Notes: generated by a model from the letters alone, not told the origin. A stretch of DNA of 64,000 nt from Bacillus sp. USDA818B3_A (GCF_009928415.1 NZ_JAABNN010000007.1:142297-206296), one strand, 5' to 3'. Counted from the stretch's first letter, positions 43,798 to 53,335 are shown. Numbers and translations: made by a program.

Positions 43798-45714
43798 TTA
43801 TGATTTCAATAACCGCAGGCTGTTTAAAATAACAAGAATTGTGCTTCCCTCATGTCCGATAACTCCAAATGGCAGATCAAGTATTTGAAAGAAGTTGGAG
43901 CAAATTAACAACATAATGACCGATATGGAAAATACAACATTTTGCTTGATAATTTTGTTCATCCGCTGAGAAAGACGGACGGCTTCAGCAATCTTAGGAA
44001 GATCATTCTTCATAAGGACAATATCCGCGGTCTCAAGGGCAACATCTGTTCCTTCGCCCATGGCAATCCCTACGTTTGCAATCGCTAATGCGGGAGCATC
44101 ATTTATACCGTCCCCAACCATCGCCACCGTTTTATATTTCTCTTTGAGCTGTTTCAATTGGTTGACCTTTTCTTCTGGAAGACATTCTGCATAAAATTCG
44201 TCTACATGGCTCTCAGCAGCAATAGTACGGGCCGTTTTTTCACTATCGCCTGTCAGCATAATCGTCTTTATCTTTTGTTTCTTTAAATCTTCAATCGCAT
44301 GCTTGGTTTCTTCTCGAACGACGTCTTTCATGGCGATCATGGCACTTAGATTGCCGTCAATTTCAATATAAACAATTGTATTACCTAGACTGGCTAGTTT
44401 TTTGGCTTTACCTTCAGCAAACTGCTCGGATTTCTCTAATCCAACAAACGACGCCTTACCAATTTTCCATTGTCCCCCATTAATAGAGGCTTTTACACCC
44501 CAGCCAGGAATATCTTCTAAATTGTCAGGCTGAATTAGTTCTTTTTCTAACGTTTGTTTCGCATATTTGACGATTGCTTGTGCCAGCGGATGATTCGAAT
44601 GGTTCTCAATCGAAGCGGCTTTAAGGAGCACTTCTTGTTTATTCAGCCCTTCTTTCACAAATACCTCTGTAACTTCAGGTTTTCCTTTTGTCAGTGTACC
44701 GGTCTTATCAAAGGCAATGGCTTCCAGGTGTCCTAAATTTTCCAGGTGGACACCACCTTTAACTAGGATTCCATGCTTAGCTCCGTTGGAGATTGCTGAA
44801 AGGGTAGCAGGCATGATGGAAGCTACGAGAGCACAAGGTGATGCGACAACCAGTAAAATCATCGCGCGGTAAAAAGATTCATGCCAGCTCCAACCGAGCA
44901 GGAAATATGGTAAAAAGAACATACTGATTACAACAAGTAAAACGACTTTCACATAGGTTCCTTCAAAACGTTCAATAAATAACTGTGAAGGTGATTTTTC
45001 GCTTTGTGCAGATTGAACAAGCAGGATAATCTTTTGAAAGAGAGTATCTGAGCTTTCCTTCGTTACTTGTACCGTAATAGCACCCGTCATATTAACTGTT
45101 CCAGCAAAAACCTCTGCTTTTTCACTCTTTGAAACAGGCATCGACTCCCCAGTGATCGCGGCTTCGTCAATATTTGTGTGCCCCTTGATGATAAGCCCAT
45201 CTGAAGGAACCCGTTCACCCGGTTTAATTAGGATATGATCTCCGACAATAAGTTCGGAAACAGCCACTCGCTTTTCATACCCGTTGGTTACCCGCAAGGC
45301 CTCCTGCGGCTGAAGTTCCATTAAGGAGGAAATTTCCTTATGGCTTTTATTCATCGTGTATGTTTCCAATGCACCGCTGACAGCAAAGATAAAGATTAAT
45401 ATGGCACCTTCTGTCCAGTAGCCAATGATGGCTGAACCAACTGCCGCAAAAATCATGAGCATCTCCACGTTTAGTTCCTTATTTTCGTAAGTGGCTTCAA
45501 TACCTTCTTTTGCTTTGGCAAAGCCGCCAATCACAAAAGCTAATAGATAAGATATGATGGATTCGGCTCCATAATCATACTTATCGAACAGCCAGCCTGC
45601 CAAAATTAAGACCCCGCTTAACCCAGCAGCAATCAATTCGACATATGGTTTTATTTTTTTAAAAAAACTAACATCTTGCATCCCTTTAGAAAGAACTTTT
45701 GCTTCGGAACTCAT
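43798..45714 (-). CDS. pfeT: P1B-type metal-efflux ATPase (PfeT/ZosA-like)
   Basis: This 638-residue pump has the usual P-type ATPase domains: TGES in the actuator, the phosphorylation motif DKTGTLT, and GDGINDAPAL. The transmembrane metal motif is SPC (VVASPCALV), typical of the P1B4 class that includes B. subtilis PfeT (YkvW/ZosA), an Fe2+ exporter. No N-terminal heavy-metal-binding domain is present. A Fur-like site lies 80 bp upstream. Iron is the likeliest substrate, with Co2+ or Zn2+ as alternatives. Confidence 0.85.
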   Translation of the reverse strand: MSSEAKVLSKGMQDVSFFKKIKPYVELIAAGLSGVLILAGWLFDKYDYGAESIISYLLAFVIGGFAKAKEGIEATYENKELNVEMLMIFAAVGSAIIGYWTEGAILIFIFAVSGALETYTMNKSHKEISSLMELQPQEALRVTNGYEKRVAVSELIVGDHILIKPGERVPSDGLIIKGHTNIDEAAITGESMPVSKSEKAEVFAGTVNMTGAITVQVTKESSDTLFQKIILLVQSAQSEKSPSQLFIERFEGTYVKVVLLVVISMFFLPYFLLGWSWHESFYRAMILLVVASPCALVASIMPATLSAISNGAKHGILVKGGVHLENLGHLEAIAFDKTGTLTKGKPEVTEVFVKEGLNKQEVLLKAASIENHSNHPLAQAIVKYAKQTLEKELIQPDNLEDIPGWGVKASINGGQWKIGKASFVGLEKSEQFAEGKAKKLASLGNTIVYIEIDGNLSAMIAMKDVVREETKHAIEDLKKQKIKTIMLTGDSEKTARTIAAESHVDEFYAECLPEEKVNQLKQLKEKYKTVAMVGDGINDAPALAIANVGIAMGEGTDVALETADIVLMKNDLPKIAEAVRLSQRMNKIIKQNVVFSISVIMLLICSNFFQILDLPFGVIGHEGSTILVILNSLRLLKS

Positions 45715-46159
45715 CGTATCCCCCCCTTATTTACTTCCCTTTTTATTACTTTAAGTTTCAGACCTGCCCTCTTCTTGAGTCTAAATGAGAAAAATAATCA
45801 TATTCATTACCCTTAAAAAACACGAAAGCTGTCACCAAGTGATGACAGCGCAAATCTTATAATCATTGTTTTCTTTATTTTACCATACATCTTATGCTAT
45901 AAGATATGATTTTGCTTACTGCCGTTTACTTTCCCAACGTAAAAATAGTTAAGCAGACAGTCATTAGGATGGGGGTCCAAAAGCGGAAATTAGTTTTATT
46001 CATAAATTATCCTTACGATTGTTATTATGTTTAATAGCCCCTCAATGATGGTATCTAGAAAATGAGGTGGATGCAAGAAAATTGGCGCCTAGACATTTGA
46101 CTTATTTTTAGGTAAATTAAGGGTCAAGTGGAAAATTTATAAAAATTGGAGGGAATGTA
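45715..46159. other. Intergenic region between pfeT and the Ca2+/H+ antiporter gene
   Basis: It contains the Fur-like site (45793-45811), a hairpin GCTGTCA/TGACAGC (45828-45849) without a T-tract, and AT-rich promoter DNA for the two divergent genes. No further gene was found. Confidence 0.5.
45793..45811. promoter_or_regulatory. Fur-box-like site upstream of pfeT
   Basis: On the minus strand the 19-base site matches the Fur consensus at 14 positions (GTAATGA..TGATTATT). PfeT-type genes are known to respond to iron through Fur and PerR. Binding is inferred. Confidence 0.5.
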
Positions 46160-47218
46160 TTGGCGAATAAAGTTTTTATGCTAATGACATTCATTGGGGT
46201 TCCTCTCTCTGTCATTGGAACGATGATGCATTGGTCAAATATAGTTTTATTTATCTTATATTGTTTAACCATTGTTGCCCTATCAAGTTTTATGGGAAGA
46301 GCGACAGAAAGCCTGGCAATTGTTGCCGGACCGAGGATTGGAGGCTTATTAAATGCCACCTTCGGAAATGCAGTTGAGCTAATCATCTCGATCTTTTCCT
46401 TAAAGGCTGGGCTTGTCGGAGTGGTTCTTGCTTCCTTAACGGGTTCTGTTTTAGGGAACCTGCTGCTTGTTGCGGGGCTGTCTTTTTTTGTGGGCGGACT
46501 GAAATTCAAGCGCCAAGAGTTCAATGTATATGATGCAAGGCATAATTCAGGCTTATTGATGTTTGCTGTGATTATTGCCTTTGTTATCCCAGAAGTGTTT
46601 TCAATGAATATGGATGAGACCCGTACGTTTACGTTAAGCATTGGGATCTCTGTTATTCTAATTCTCCTTTATCTTGCTGCTCTATTTTTCAAACTGGTTA
46701 CCCATCGCGGTGTTTATCAATCGGCTACTCAGAAAGAGGCGCATGAGGAAGAGACTCCTGAATGGGGCAAGGGGAAGGCTGTCGCAGTACTCCTATTAGC
46801 AACAATTGCCGTCGCTTACATATCCGAACATTTGGTTCATACTTTTGAATATGTTGGAGAGACGTTTGGCTGGTCAGAATTATTTATAGGGGTCATCATT
46901 GTTGCCATTGTCGGAAATGCTGCCGAGCATGCATCTGCCGTCTTAATGGCTTATAAAAATAAGATGGATATTGCGGTTGAAATTGCGATCGGTTCTACAT
47001 TGCAAATAGCTATGTTTGTATTACCTGTACTAGTACTTATCTCGCTTTTCTTTGAAACGTCGATGCCGCTCATTTTTAGCTGGCCAGAGCTGATTGCCAT
47101 GGTATCGTCCGTTTTATTAATGGTGGTTATTTCAAACGATGGAGAAACTAACTGGTTTGAGGGATTGACCTTACTAGCTTCCTATGTCATTATGGGGATT
47201 GGTTTTTATCTATTATAA
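46160..47218 (+). CDS. yfkE: Ca2+/H+ antiporter (CAX family, YfkE-like)
   Basis: TTG start after GGAGGG. The 352-residue protein has eleven transmembrane helices with the two CAX signature repeats GNAVELI and GNAAEHASA, and an acidic central loop (HEEETPEW). It exports Ca2+ in exchange for protons. Its position fits yfkE in the B. subtilis block. Confidence 0.93.
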   Translation: MANKVFMLMTFIGVPLSVIGTMMHWSNIVLFILYCLTIVALSSFMGRATESLAIVAGPRIGGLLNATFGNAVELIISIFSLKAGLVGVVLASLTGSVLGNLLLVAGLSFFVGGLKFKRQEFNVYDARHNSGLLMFAVIIAFVIPEVFSMNMDETRTFTLSIGISVILILLYLAALFFKLVTHRGVYQSATQKEAHEEETPEWGKGKAVAVLLLATIAVAYISEHLVHTFEYVGETFGWSELFIGVIIVAIVGNAAEHASAVLMAYKNKMDIAVEIAIGSTLQIAMFVLPVLVLISLFFETSMPLIFSWPELIAMVSSVLLMVVISNDGETNWFEGLTLLASYVIMGIGFYLL

Positions 47219-47595
47219 AAAGAAAAGACTCTATGCCATAATGGTATAGAGTCTTTTCTTTTTTCATTTAACTTTTTTCAATGTACGAGGTAAATCTTTT
47301 AAGTGTGCTATAATGGAACATCAAACGTTTAGGGTTTAAAATCAATCGTTTTCAATTTTGGGTACCATCAATCACCAACCTTCATGTTTAGTTAAGACTA
47401 CTAGAAAAACACGAGTGTTGAATTTCATATAAGACGGAATTCCCAACCTCCTTAAGTATAAAGTAATACGTGAGCCGATTGATTACTTCCCTCCTTTTTT
47501 TAAGTTAAGTTAATTATAATCGCTAGTTTGAACTTTGTAAATAATCAGATTATTACAAATTTGTTACTAATGTACCAATACATAAGGAGCGAAAA
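47219..47595. other. Intergenic/leader region before the YczE-like gene
   Basis: It starts with the terminator of yfkE (about 47219-47266). A TGTGCTATAAT extended -10 lies at 47305-47314. A weak hairpin AAGTAAT/ATTACTT (47461-47488) is followed after six bases by T7. This could be a long leader or a small RNA; evidence is weak. Confidence 0.3.
47220..47266 (+). terminator. Terminator after the Ca2+/H+ antiporter gene
   Basis: AAAAGACTCTATGCCA pairs with its complement TGGTATAGAGTCTTTT (one wobble), followed by T-rich DNA. Confidence 0.85.
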
Positions 47596-48216
47596 ATGAG
47601 ATTTACTATACGATTATTGTTTTTTATTTTCGGGCTGGCAATCATGACCTTTGGCGTGTGTATGACGATCAAGGTTGCTGAGATTGGAGTAGGAGCATGG
47701 GATGCCTTGAATGTTGCATTGACAGAAAAGATTGGCCTATCCGTAGGAAAATGGGTCATGATTGACGGGGCCATTTTAGTCCTTGTCAATGCCTTGCTTG
47801 TTAAAAGGCGGCCTGACCTTTTATCCCTTCTAACGATTATTGTCATTGGTTCTCTCGTTGACTTTTGGCTGGATATGGTTTTCGATTTATTTACGGTAGA
47901 AGGGCTGCTGGCGAAGCTGGTGATGTTAGTAGTAGGAATTTTAATTATAGGATTTGGTGCGTCTATCTATTTGCAGGCAAAGTTCCCGCAAAGTCCGATT
48001 GATAATTTTATGCTGGCGATAAGTGAACGTTTTTCTTTGAACCTTATGGCTGCAAAAACAATCGGGGAAATTACTGCGTTGATTCCTGCCTATTTCCTTC
48101 ATGGACCGATTTCCTATGGAACATTGATTATCACGTTTACAGTAGGGCCAGCCATTCAACTGTTCTTTCCCTACTTTGAGAAATTTATGCAGCGATTACA
48201 AAGGAAATATTCATAG
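47596..48216 (+). CDS. YczE/YyaS-family membrane protein
   Basis: This 206-residue protein has five or six transmembrane helices and the family pattern VGAWDALNVALTEKIGLSVGKW, with KFPQSPIDNFMLA later. B. subtilis YczE supports surfactin production, but family roles vary. AAGGAG precedes the start. Confidence 0.83.
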   Translation: MRFTIRLLFFIFGLAIMTFGVCMTIKVAEIGVGAWDALNVALTEKIGLSVGKWVMIDGAILVLVNALLVKRRPDLLSLLTIIVIGSLVDFWLDMVFDLFTVEGLLAKLVMLVVGILIIGFGASIYLQAKFPQSPIDNFMLAISERFSLNLMAAKTIGEITALIPAYFLHGPISYGTLIITFTVGPAIQLFFPYFEKFMQRLQRKYS

Positions 48217-48296
48217 GGTGAAACGGATAATATGGAGGCACTCCGAAAAAACTACTAGCAGACTGATTTAATGTTCTAGTGAAAGGAGTACCAGCC

Positions 48297-49106
48297 GTGA
48301 AGAAAAATATTTCTTTACTTATGACCCTGCTATTAATGTTATCCTTTATACCGTCTGCTTTGGCTCAAAAAGCTCCGGTAAAACAATCTGCAGTAAAATA
48401 TCAAGTTCCATCATCGGTACGAAATATTTCAAAAGAAAATACGTATCCGAATTCAACACAGGATTTACCATTCCTGCAGCCAAGTGATTTAACCAAGAAG
48501 CTCATTAATTCTTCAAAGGTGAAAATCGAAAACCCTGATCTTATCCGGATGCTTAATGAGACAAGCATCAATAGCACTCCATTTGCGATTGGATATAGGG
48601 CAATTGTCTATCTCGGACAGTGGCCATTAAACTACGAATCATCCGAAACCTCCCCTAATTGGGAGTATCAAAAGATAAACACCAATTATTTCGACAATCG
48701 CGGCGGAAAGGTTCCGTATCGAATAAAATATGTACAAGAAGCACAAAAAATGATCAGAGGCGGACTGACGTCAAAAATACAGAATGCCGAAGAAGTTAAA
48801 AAGATGATGCTTTTAAAGGCAATGGAAAAGACCAACCTGCCGCTTGCCTTTGAGACCATCATAGGTGCAGGTACAAAAAATGACCATATCTATAATATCC
48901 CGCCGAATCGTTTAGGTTACTTATATGCCTATGCACCAGGCGTAAATGAAAAAGGGAAGGTCACTTACGGGGAAGTTTACTTAATGCTTAAAGGAAGTAA
49001 AAAGTTTATTGTGATTAAGAACGTAACTTCCCAAGGTATCGGTGCTTGGATCCCTGTTCAGGATTATGTTTCATTTGGCTTTGCTGCCTCTGAACGGCCA
49101 AGATAA
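48297..49106 (+). CDS. yfkD: YfkD-like exported protein
   Basis: GTG 48297 has AAAGGAG upstream. The 269-residue precursor has a signal peptide (to SALAQ, about residue 23) and the YfkD family core, e.g. IGYRAIVYLGQWPLNY and NRLGYLYAYAPG. The function is unknown; the gene is part of the conserved yfk block. Confidence 0.85.
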   Translation: MKKNISLLMTLLLMLSFIPSALAQKAPVKQSAVKYQVPSSVRNISKENTYPNSTQDLPFLQPSDLTKKLINSSKVKIENPDLIRMLNETSINSTPFAIGYRAIVYLGQWPLNYESSETSPNWEYQKINTNYFDNRGGKVPYRIKYVQEAQKMIRGGLTSKIQNAEEVKKMMLLKAMEKTNLPLAFETIIGAGTKNDHIYNIPPNRLGYLYAYAPGVNEKGKVTYGEVYLMLKGSKKFIVIKNVTSQGIGAWIPVQDYVSFGFAASERPR

Positions 49107-49117
49107 TGATTATTTTA

Positions 49118-49151
49118 GGGCTCCCTCGTTGCTTAGGGGGTTCTTTTTTTT
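49118..49151 (+). terminator. Weak terminator after yfkD
   Basis: GGCTCCCT and AGGGGGTT pair loosely around a nine-base loop; T8 follows. Confidence 0.55.
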
Positions 49152-49236
49152 AGAAAAATGGGCAAAATAGGACTAACCCATTGCCAAAGTACCTATATTT
49201 CGATAGGATGAAACGGTAATGAAAGGAGTGTTTTAT

Positions 49237-49434
49237 TTGGGCAGCCCCATTCAAAATAAAAATACACAAGTAGATTTCCTGAAACACCGATTAAACATGT
49301 TTATCGATGTTTTAGATGCTATTGAACCCGAGGATACTGATTTAGAGGATATTGATCGTTTGATCGCGATGCTGGATGAGATGGAATCAAAGTGTCGTGA
49401 ATTTAATAATCGTGAAGGAAGCGAGTCTGTATAA
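49237..49434 (+). CDS. SE1561-family small protein
   Basis: TTG 49237 has AAAGGAG upstream. The 65-residue helical protein has the SE1561-type core FLKHRLNMFIDVLDAI..LEDIDRLIAMLDEME. It is probably the small protein found at this point in the B. subtilis yfk/yfj block. Function is unknown. Confidence 0.75.
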   Translation: MGSPIQNKNTQVDFLKHRLNMFIDVLDAIEPEDTDLEDIDRLIAMLDEMESKCREFNNREGSESV

Positions 49435-49453
49435 TGCAGACTCTTTTTTTTAT
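49418..49453 (+). terminator. Terminator overlapping the end of the SE1561-family gene
   Basis: GAGTCTG and CAGACTC around a six-base loop, followed by T9. Confidence 0.85.
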
Positions 49454-49456
49454 GAA

Positions 49457-49546
49457 GGCTGTGTTAAAGGGAATTGTTGATATTTAGCATGTCGATTGGA
49501 GCGAAGCCGCCTGGAGCGGAAATCAACACATGATTGTAACACAGCC
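49457..49546. repeat. Shortened copy of the MITE-like repeat
   Basis: The ends GGCTGTGTTA and TAACACAGCC are inverted repeats. Inside, TGTTGAT, GATTGGAGCG, CCTGGAGCGGAAATCAACA match the longer copy at 7978-8160, but the GC-rich core is deleted. Confidence 0.72.
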
Positions 49547-49572
49547 AATATGAAAAATTTTCATATTGCTGC
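49547..49572. other. Palindrome CAATATGAAAA/TTTTCATATTG next to the repeat
   Basis: A near-perfect inverted repeat directly borders the shortened repeat, followed by a T-rich stretch. It may be a terminator or a relic of the insertion site. Confidence 0.4.
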
Positions 49573-49678
49573 TTTTCCTTTAATTCTAGTGATGACAGGA
49601 GTATAATGTAAGCGTGCAAAATAGTTGTAAAATTGAAAATAGATAAAATTGGGGAACAAAGGGAAAGGGGTACTCGAA

Positions 49679-51226
49679 TTGAATATTGATAAATTTCAAG
49701 AAAGCATGTATGAACTGATCGTCGAAACATCCACCAAGCTTCCGAAAGATGTTCGCCGCGCTGTGCTAGCTGCTAAGCAAAAGGAAAATGCGGGCACAAG
49801 AGCTGCATTGAGTCTTGCCACTATTACGGAAAATATTAAAATGGCCGACGAACAAGTTTCACCAATTTGTCAGGATACTGGTCTGCCAACTTTTAAAATT
49901 AAGACACCTGTAGGCGTAAATCAGCTGGAGCTGAAAGAGGCAATCCGTAATGCCATTGTTCTTGCTACGAAAGAAGGGAAGCTGCGTCCGAACTCGGTTG
50001 ATTCTTTAACTGGTAAAAACAGCGGTGACAACCTTGGGGCGGGTCTCCCAGTTATTAAGTTTGATCAATGGGAAAAAGACTATATTGATGTACGTTTAAT
50101 TTTAAAAGGCGGCGGCTGTGAGAATAAGAATATCCAATACAGTCTTCCGTGTGAGTTAGAAGGATTGGGCCGTGCCGGCCGTGACCTAGATGGTATCCGC
50201 AAATGTATCATGCATTCGGTGTATCAGGCACAAGGACAAGGCTGCAGCGCCGGATTTATCGGCGTTGGTATCGGCGGCGACCGTTCTTCCGGCTATGATT
50301 TAGCCAAAGAGCAATTATTCCGCTCTGTTGAAGATGTGAATCCAAATGAGGATCTTCGTGCGCTTGAAGAGTATGTAGTGGAAAATGCAAATAAATTAGG
50401 TATCGGAACAATGGGCTTTGGCGGGGAAGCAACCCTTTTAGGTTGTAAAATTGGCGTCATGAACCGTATTCCAGCGAGCTTTTATGTATCTGTTGCCTAT
50501 AATTGCTGGGCCTTCCGCCGCTTAGGTGTGAGTGTCGATGCTGTGACTGGTGAAATTAACGAGTGGGCGTACCAGGATGGCGAGTTCATTGATTTTGCTG
50601 AGGAAAGTCAGGCGGAGAAGGAGACGGCGGCTGCTTCTTCTGACGATGTGATTGTTCTTGAAGCGCCAATTACCGAGGAAAAGATTCGTTCCTTGAAGGT
50701 TGGCGACGTTGTTAAAATTAATGGATTAATGTACACTGGCCGTGATGCGATTCATAAATATTTAAGTGACCATGAGGCACCAGTTGATTTGAATGGCCAG
50801 ATCATTTATCATTGCGGTCCGGTTATGTTGAAGGATGAGAAGGGCGAATGGCATGTGAAGGCTGCCGGCCCGACGACTAGTATTCGTGAGGAGCCTTATC
50901 AGGGTGATATTATGAAGAAGTTCGGTATCCGTGCTGTGATCGGTAAGGGCGGTATGGGGCCAAAAACTTTGGCGGCGTTGGAGGAACATGGCGGCGTTTA
51001 TCTGAATGCCATCGGCGGTGCTGCTCAATATTATGCGGATTGCATTAAGGGCGTTGAAGGCGTTGATTTAATGCAGTTTGGCATTCCGGAAGCGATGTGG
51101 CATTTGCGCGTTGAAGGTTTTACTGCTGTTGTTACGATGGATTCACATGGCAACAGTTTGCATGCGGATGTTGATAAGTCTTCTTTGGAAAAGTTAGCTC
51201 AGTTTAAGGAGCCGGTTTTTAAGTAA
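49679..51226 (+). CDS. fumA: Class I (Fe-S) fumarate hydratase
   Basis: TTG 49679 has AAAGGGG upstream; an earlier in-frame codon lacks a site. The 515-residue protein has the class I layout: an N-terminal domain with SPICQDTGLP and GGCENKNIQYSLP, and a C-terminal domain with YHCGPV, GPTTS and GKGGM. Three cysteines should bind the [4Fe-4S] cluster. It hydrates fumarate to malate in the TCA cycle and is oxygen-labile. Class II fumarase genes, if present, are outside the window. Confidence 0.94.
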   Translation: MNIDKFQESMYELIVETSTKLPKDVRRAVLAAKQKENAGTRAALSLATITENIKMADEQVSPICQDTGLPTFKIKTPVGVNQLELKEAIRNAIVLATKEGKLRPNSVDSLTGKNSGDNLGAGLPVIKFDQWEKDYIDVRLILKGGGCENKNIQYSLPCELEGLGRAGRDLDGIRKCIMHSVYQAQGQGCSAGFIGVGIGGDRSSGYDLAKEQLFRSVEDVNPNEDLRALEEYVVENANKLGIGTMGFGGEATLLGCKIGVMNRIPASFYVSVAYNCWAFRRLGVSVDAVTGEINEWAYQDGEFIDFAEESQAEKETAAASSDDVIVLEAPITEEKIRSLKVGDVVKINGLMYTGRDAIHKYLSDHEAPVDLNGQIIYHCGPVMLKDEKGEWHVKAAGPTTSIREEPYQGDIMKKFGIRAVIGKGGMGPKTLAALEEHGGVYLNAIGGAAQYYADCIKGVEGVDLMQFGIPEAMWHLRVEGFTAVVTMDSHGNSLHADVDKSSLEKLAQFKEPVFK

Positions 51227-51239
51227 TTGAATGGGGTTT

Positions 51240-51279
51240 GAGGATAGGCGTGAGTGGTAGTGCGCCTATCCTTTTTTTG
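51240..51279 (+). terminator. Terminator after the fumarase gene
   Basis: AGGATAGGCG and CGCCTATCCT, with T7. Confidence 0.9.
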
Positions 51280-51293
51280 GTGTTTGTGGGGGA

Positions 51294-51407
51294 TTTGTTA
51301 ATAAATCCGGAAATTTGTTAATAACGCCGCTCATTTTGTTAATATCTATAAGAAATTTGTTAATACGCCTCTAATTTTTGTTAATAACACCCCAAAATTT
51401 GTTAATA
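51294..51407. repeat. Array B: TTTGTTAATA units every 21 bp
   Basis: Six copies of TTTGTTAATA begin at 51294, 51314, 51335, 51356, 51377 and 51398, spaced 20, 21, 21, 21 and 21 bp. The cores are identical; the 10-11 bases between vary. The period equals two helical turns, so the cores share one DNA face. The array lies after the fumarase terminator and before the NERD gene. Its core shares TTTGT with array A. It resembles an iteron or a regulator-binding array, and is too short for CRISPR. Confidence 0.85.
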
Positions 51408-51503
51408 AAGCTTTAAAGCGCTAAAGTAAAGCATAAAATTATAAGGAGGAATTCTCAAAAGGATGTCGAAATAGATAATAAATTAGCTAAAGGAGGGAAG
51501 AAT

Positions 51504-52466
51504 TTGTTCAATTTACCCCTTATTAAGCCCATTACATTACAACAGGCAGAAGCTGCACAAAGAAGACTACCTAGTAACCATCCCATGATGGCTGAATTAC
51601 AGTTGAAAATCAGAATTTTAGCTTCAGGGTATAAAGGAGAGAAGACGTTAACCTATTTTCTTGGATTACTCCCGGAAAGAAACTATCATATTTTTCATGG
51701 CCTAAGGCTTCCAGTAAGGAATTCCTTCTTTCAAATGGATGCTCACCTTCTTTCTCCAAAATTAATCATCCTCTTAGAGTCAAAAAACTATTCCGGAACA
51801 ATTACATTAGAAAAACATCAGTTAATTCAAGAGGTCAATAATACGAAAATGATCTATGATAATCCAATTTCACAAGTAAATAGGCATAAAATCCTTTTAC
51901 AGTATTTTTTTCAAAAATATCAAATCCCACCTATCCCAATTGAAACAGTAGTAGTTTTCACAAATTCATCAGCAGAAGTCAAAATTGTGCAAGGGTATCA
52001 TGAGGCAGACAAAAAAATCTGTAAAGCCAGCAACCTTTTGAAGAAAATTGAAGAACTTGAGAAATACTACGCTAAAGATAGAGTAGATCAAAAAACAATT
52101 GGAAAGATAAAAAGACTGCTTTTGAGTAAACACACTCCATATAGATCTGATTTCTTAAACACATTAGGTATAAATAAAAGTGATATTTTACCAGGTGTTT
52201 GCTGTTCAAATTGTTTCTCCATGCCGATGGAATACCAAAGAAACAAGTGGATTTGCCCCGTTTGTCAAAGTTCAAAAGAAGGTTGCCATGAAGCAATTAA
52301 TGATTTCTTTCTTCTTATTAACACCTCAATAACCAATTCTGAACTACGAGAATTTCTTCGATTACCCACAAGAAGGGCCGCCTCTTATCAATTAGAATTA
52401 TTAAATTTACCCTCCACAGGAACAAAAAAACGCCGTGTTTATAACCAACCTAAGGATTTCCTATAA
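51504..52466 (+). CDS. NERD-domain (nuclease-related) protein
   Basis: TTG start with AAGGAGGG upstream. The 320-residue protein has a NERD domain in the first half (GYKGEKTLTYFLGLLPER, DAHLLSPKLIILLESKNYSG), with the DExK-like catalytic residues. A C-terminal Cys4 zinc ribbon follows (CCSNCF..CPVC). NERD proteins are nuclease-like and of unclear function; a DNA-related role is inferred. Confidence 0.82.
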   Translation: MFNLPLIKPITLQQAEAAQRRLPSNHPMMAELQLKIRILASGYKGEKTLTYFLGLLPERNYHIFHGLRLPVRNSFFQMDAHLLSPKLIILLESKNYSGTITLEKHQLIQEVNNTKMIYDNPISQVNRHKILLQYFFQKYQIPPIPIETVVVFTNSSAEVKIVQGYHEADKKICKASNLLKKIEELEKYYAKDRVDQKTIGKIKRLLLSKHTPYRSDFLNTLGINKSDILPGVCCSNCFSMPMEYQRNKWICPVCQSSKEGCHEAINDFFLLINTSITNSELREFLRLPTRRAASYQLELLNLPSTGTKKRRVYNQPKDFL

Positions 52467-52529
52467 ATGCTAATTATCCTTTCCCCGTTTTCAACAAACA
52501 CTAATAAAAATAAACTAGGGGGATTACGG

Positions 52530-53297
52530 ATGAAACGAATTATTACTATCCTTGCTGTTATCTGCTTATTTCTTCCAACAAGTACATATGCAGCAGTATC
52601 CAATCAGCCGATTAACTGGGGATTTAAAAAAGCTGTAAACGAGATTCCGCCGGAAGCTGGAGCCCAATACGATCAGCTACTTGCCAAATACGGGGCTTTT
52701 TACAAAGGCGATCCTAACTCAAAGTTTTTATATCTTACCTTTGACAGCGGCTACGAAAATGGCTATATGCCCAAAATACTCGAAGTCTTGAAAAAAGAAA
52801 AAGTCCCTGCCACCTTCTTTGTAACCGGCCACTTTTTAAACTCTCAACCGGATTTGGCCAAACAAATGGTGAAGGAAGGACATATTATCGGCAACCATTC
52901 CTTTAGTCATCCTGACTTTACAGCCGTTAGTGATGAAAGAATTCGTGAAGAACTAAAAAAGGTTAAGGTCAAAACACAGGAAGTAACAGGACAAAAGGGA
53001 ATGAAGTATCTTCGCCCGCCGCGTGGCGTTTTTAGTGAGCGGACCATGAAAATTGCAAAAGAAGAGGGATACACACATGTCTTTTGGTCACTAGCTTTTG
53101 TGGACTGGAATATCAATCAGCAAAGAGGCTGGCAGTATTCTTACGATAATATTATGAAGCAAATTCATCCAGGCTGTGTTCTCCTGCTTCATTCTGTTTC
53201 AAAGGACAATGCTGATGCATTAGAACAAGCAATTAAAGATTTGAAAAAGAGGGGCTATAAATTCAAAAGCCTGGATGATTTTCCAAAACCGAAATAA
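52530..53297 (+). CDS. pdaA: Delta-lactam-biosynthetic polysaccharide deacetylase
   Basis: ATG 52530 has AGGGGG upstream. The 255-residue precursor has a signal peptide (to TYAAV) and a NodB-type deacetylase domain with LTFDSGYENG, NHSFSHPDF, LRPPRGVF and LLLHSVS. PdaA (YfjS) makes muramic delta-lactam in the spore cortex needed for germination. Position matches the yfj block. Confidence 0.92.
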   Translation: MKRIITILAVICLFLPTSTYAAVSNQPINWGFKKAVNEIPPEAGAQYDQLLAKYGAFYKGDPNSKFLYLTFDSGYENGYMPKILEVLKKEKVPATFFVTGHFLNSQPDLAKQMVKEGHIIGNHSFSHPDFTAVSDERIREELKKVKVKTQEVTGQKGMKYLRPPRGVFSERTMKIAKEEGYTHVFWSLAFVDWNINQQRGWQYSYDNIMKQIHPGCVLLLHSVSKDNADALEQAIKDLKKRGYKFKSLDDFPKPK

Positions 53298-53302
53298 AGC
53301 AG

Positions 53303-53335
53303 AGAGGCCGAATTTACCATATTCGGCCTTAATCT
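53303..53335 (+). terminator. Possible terminator after pdaA
   Basis: GGCCGAATttaccATATTCGGCC forms a stem, but the downstream T-tract is poor. Confidence 0.5.

Noticed and set aside
45965..46035. 21-codon frame upstream of the Ca2+/H+ antiporter gene
   Set aside because: There is no usable ribosome binding site before the ATG and no terminator after it.
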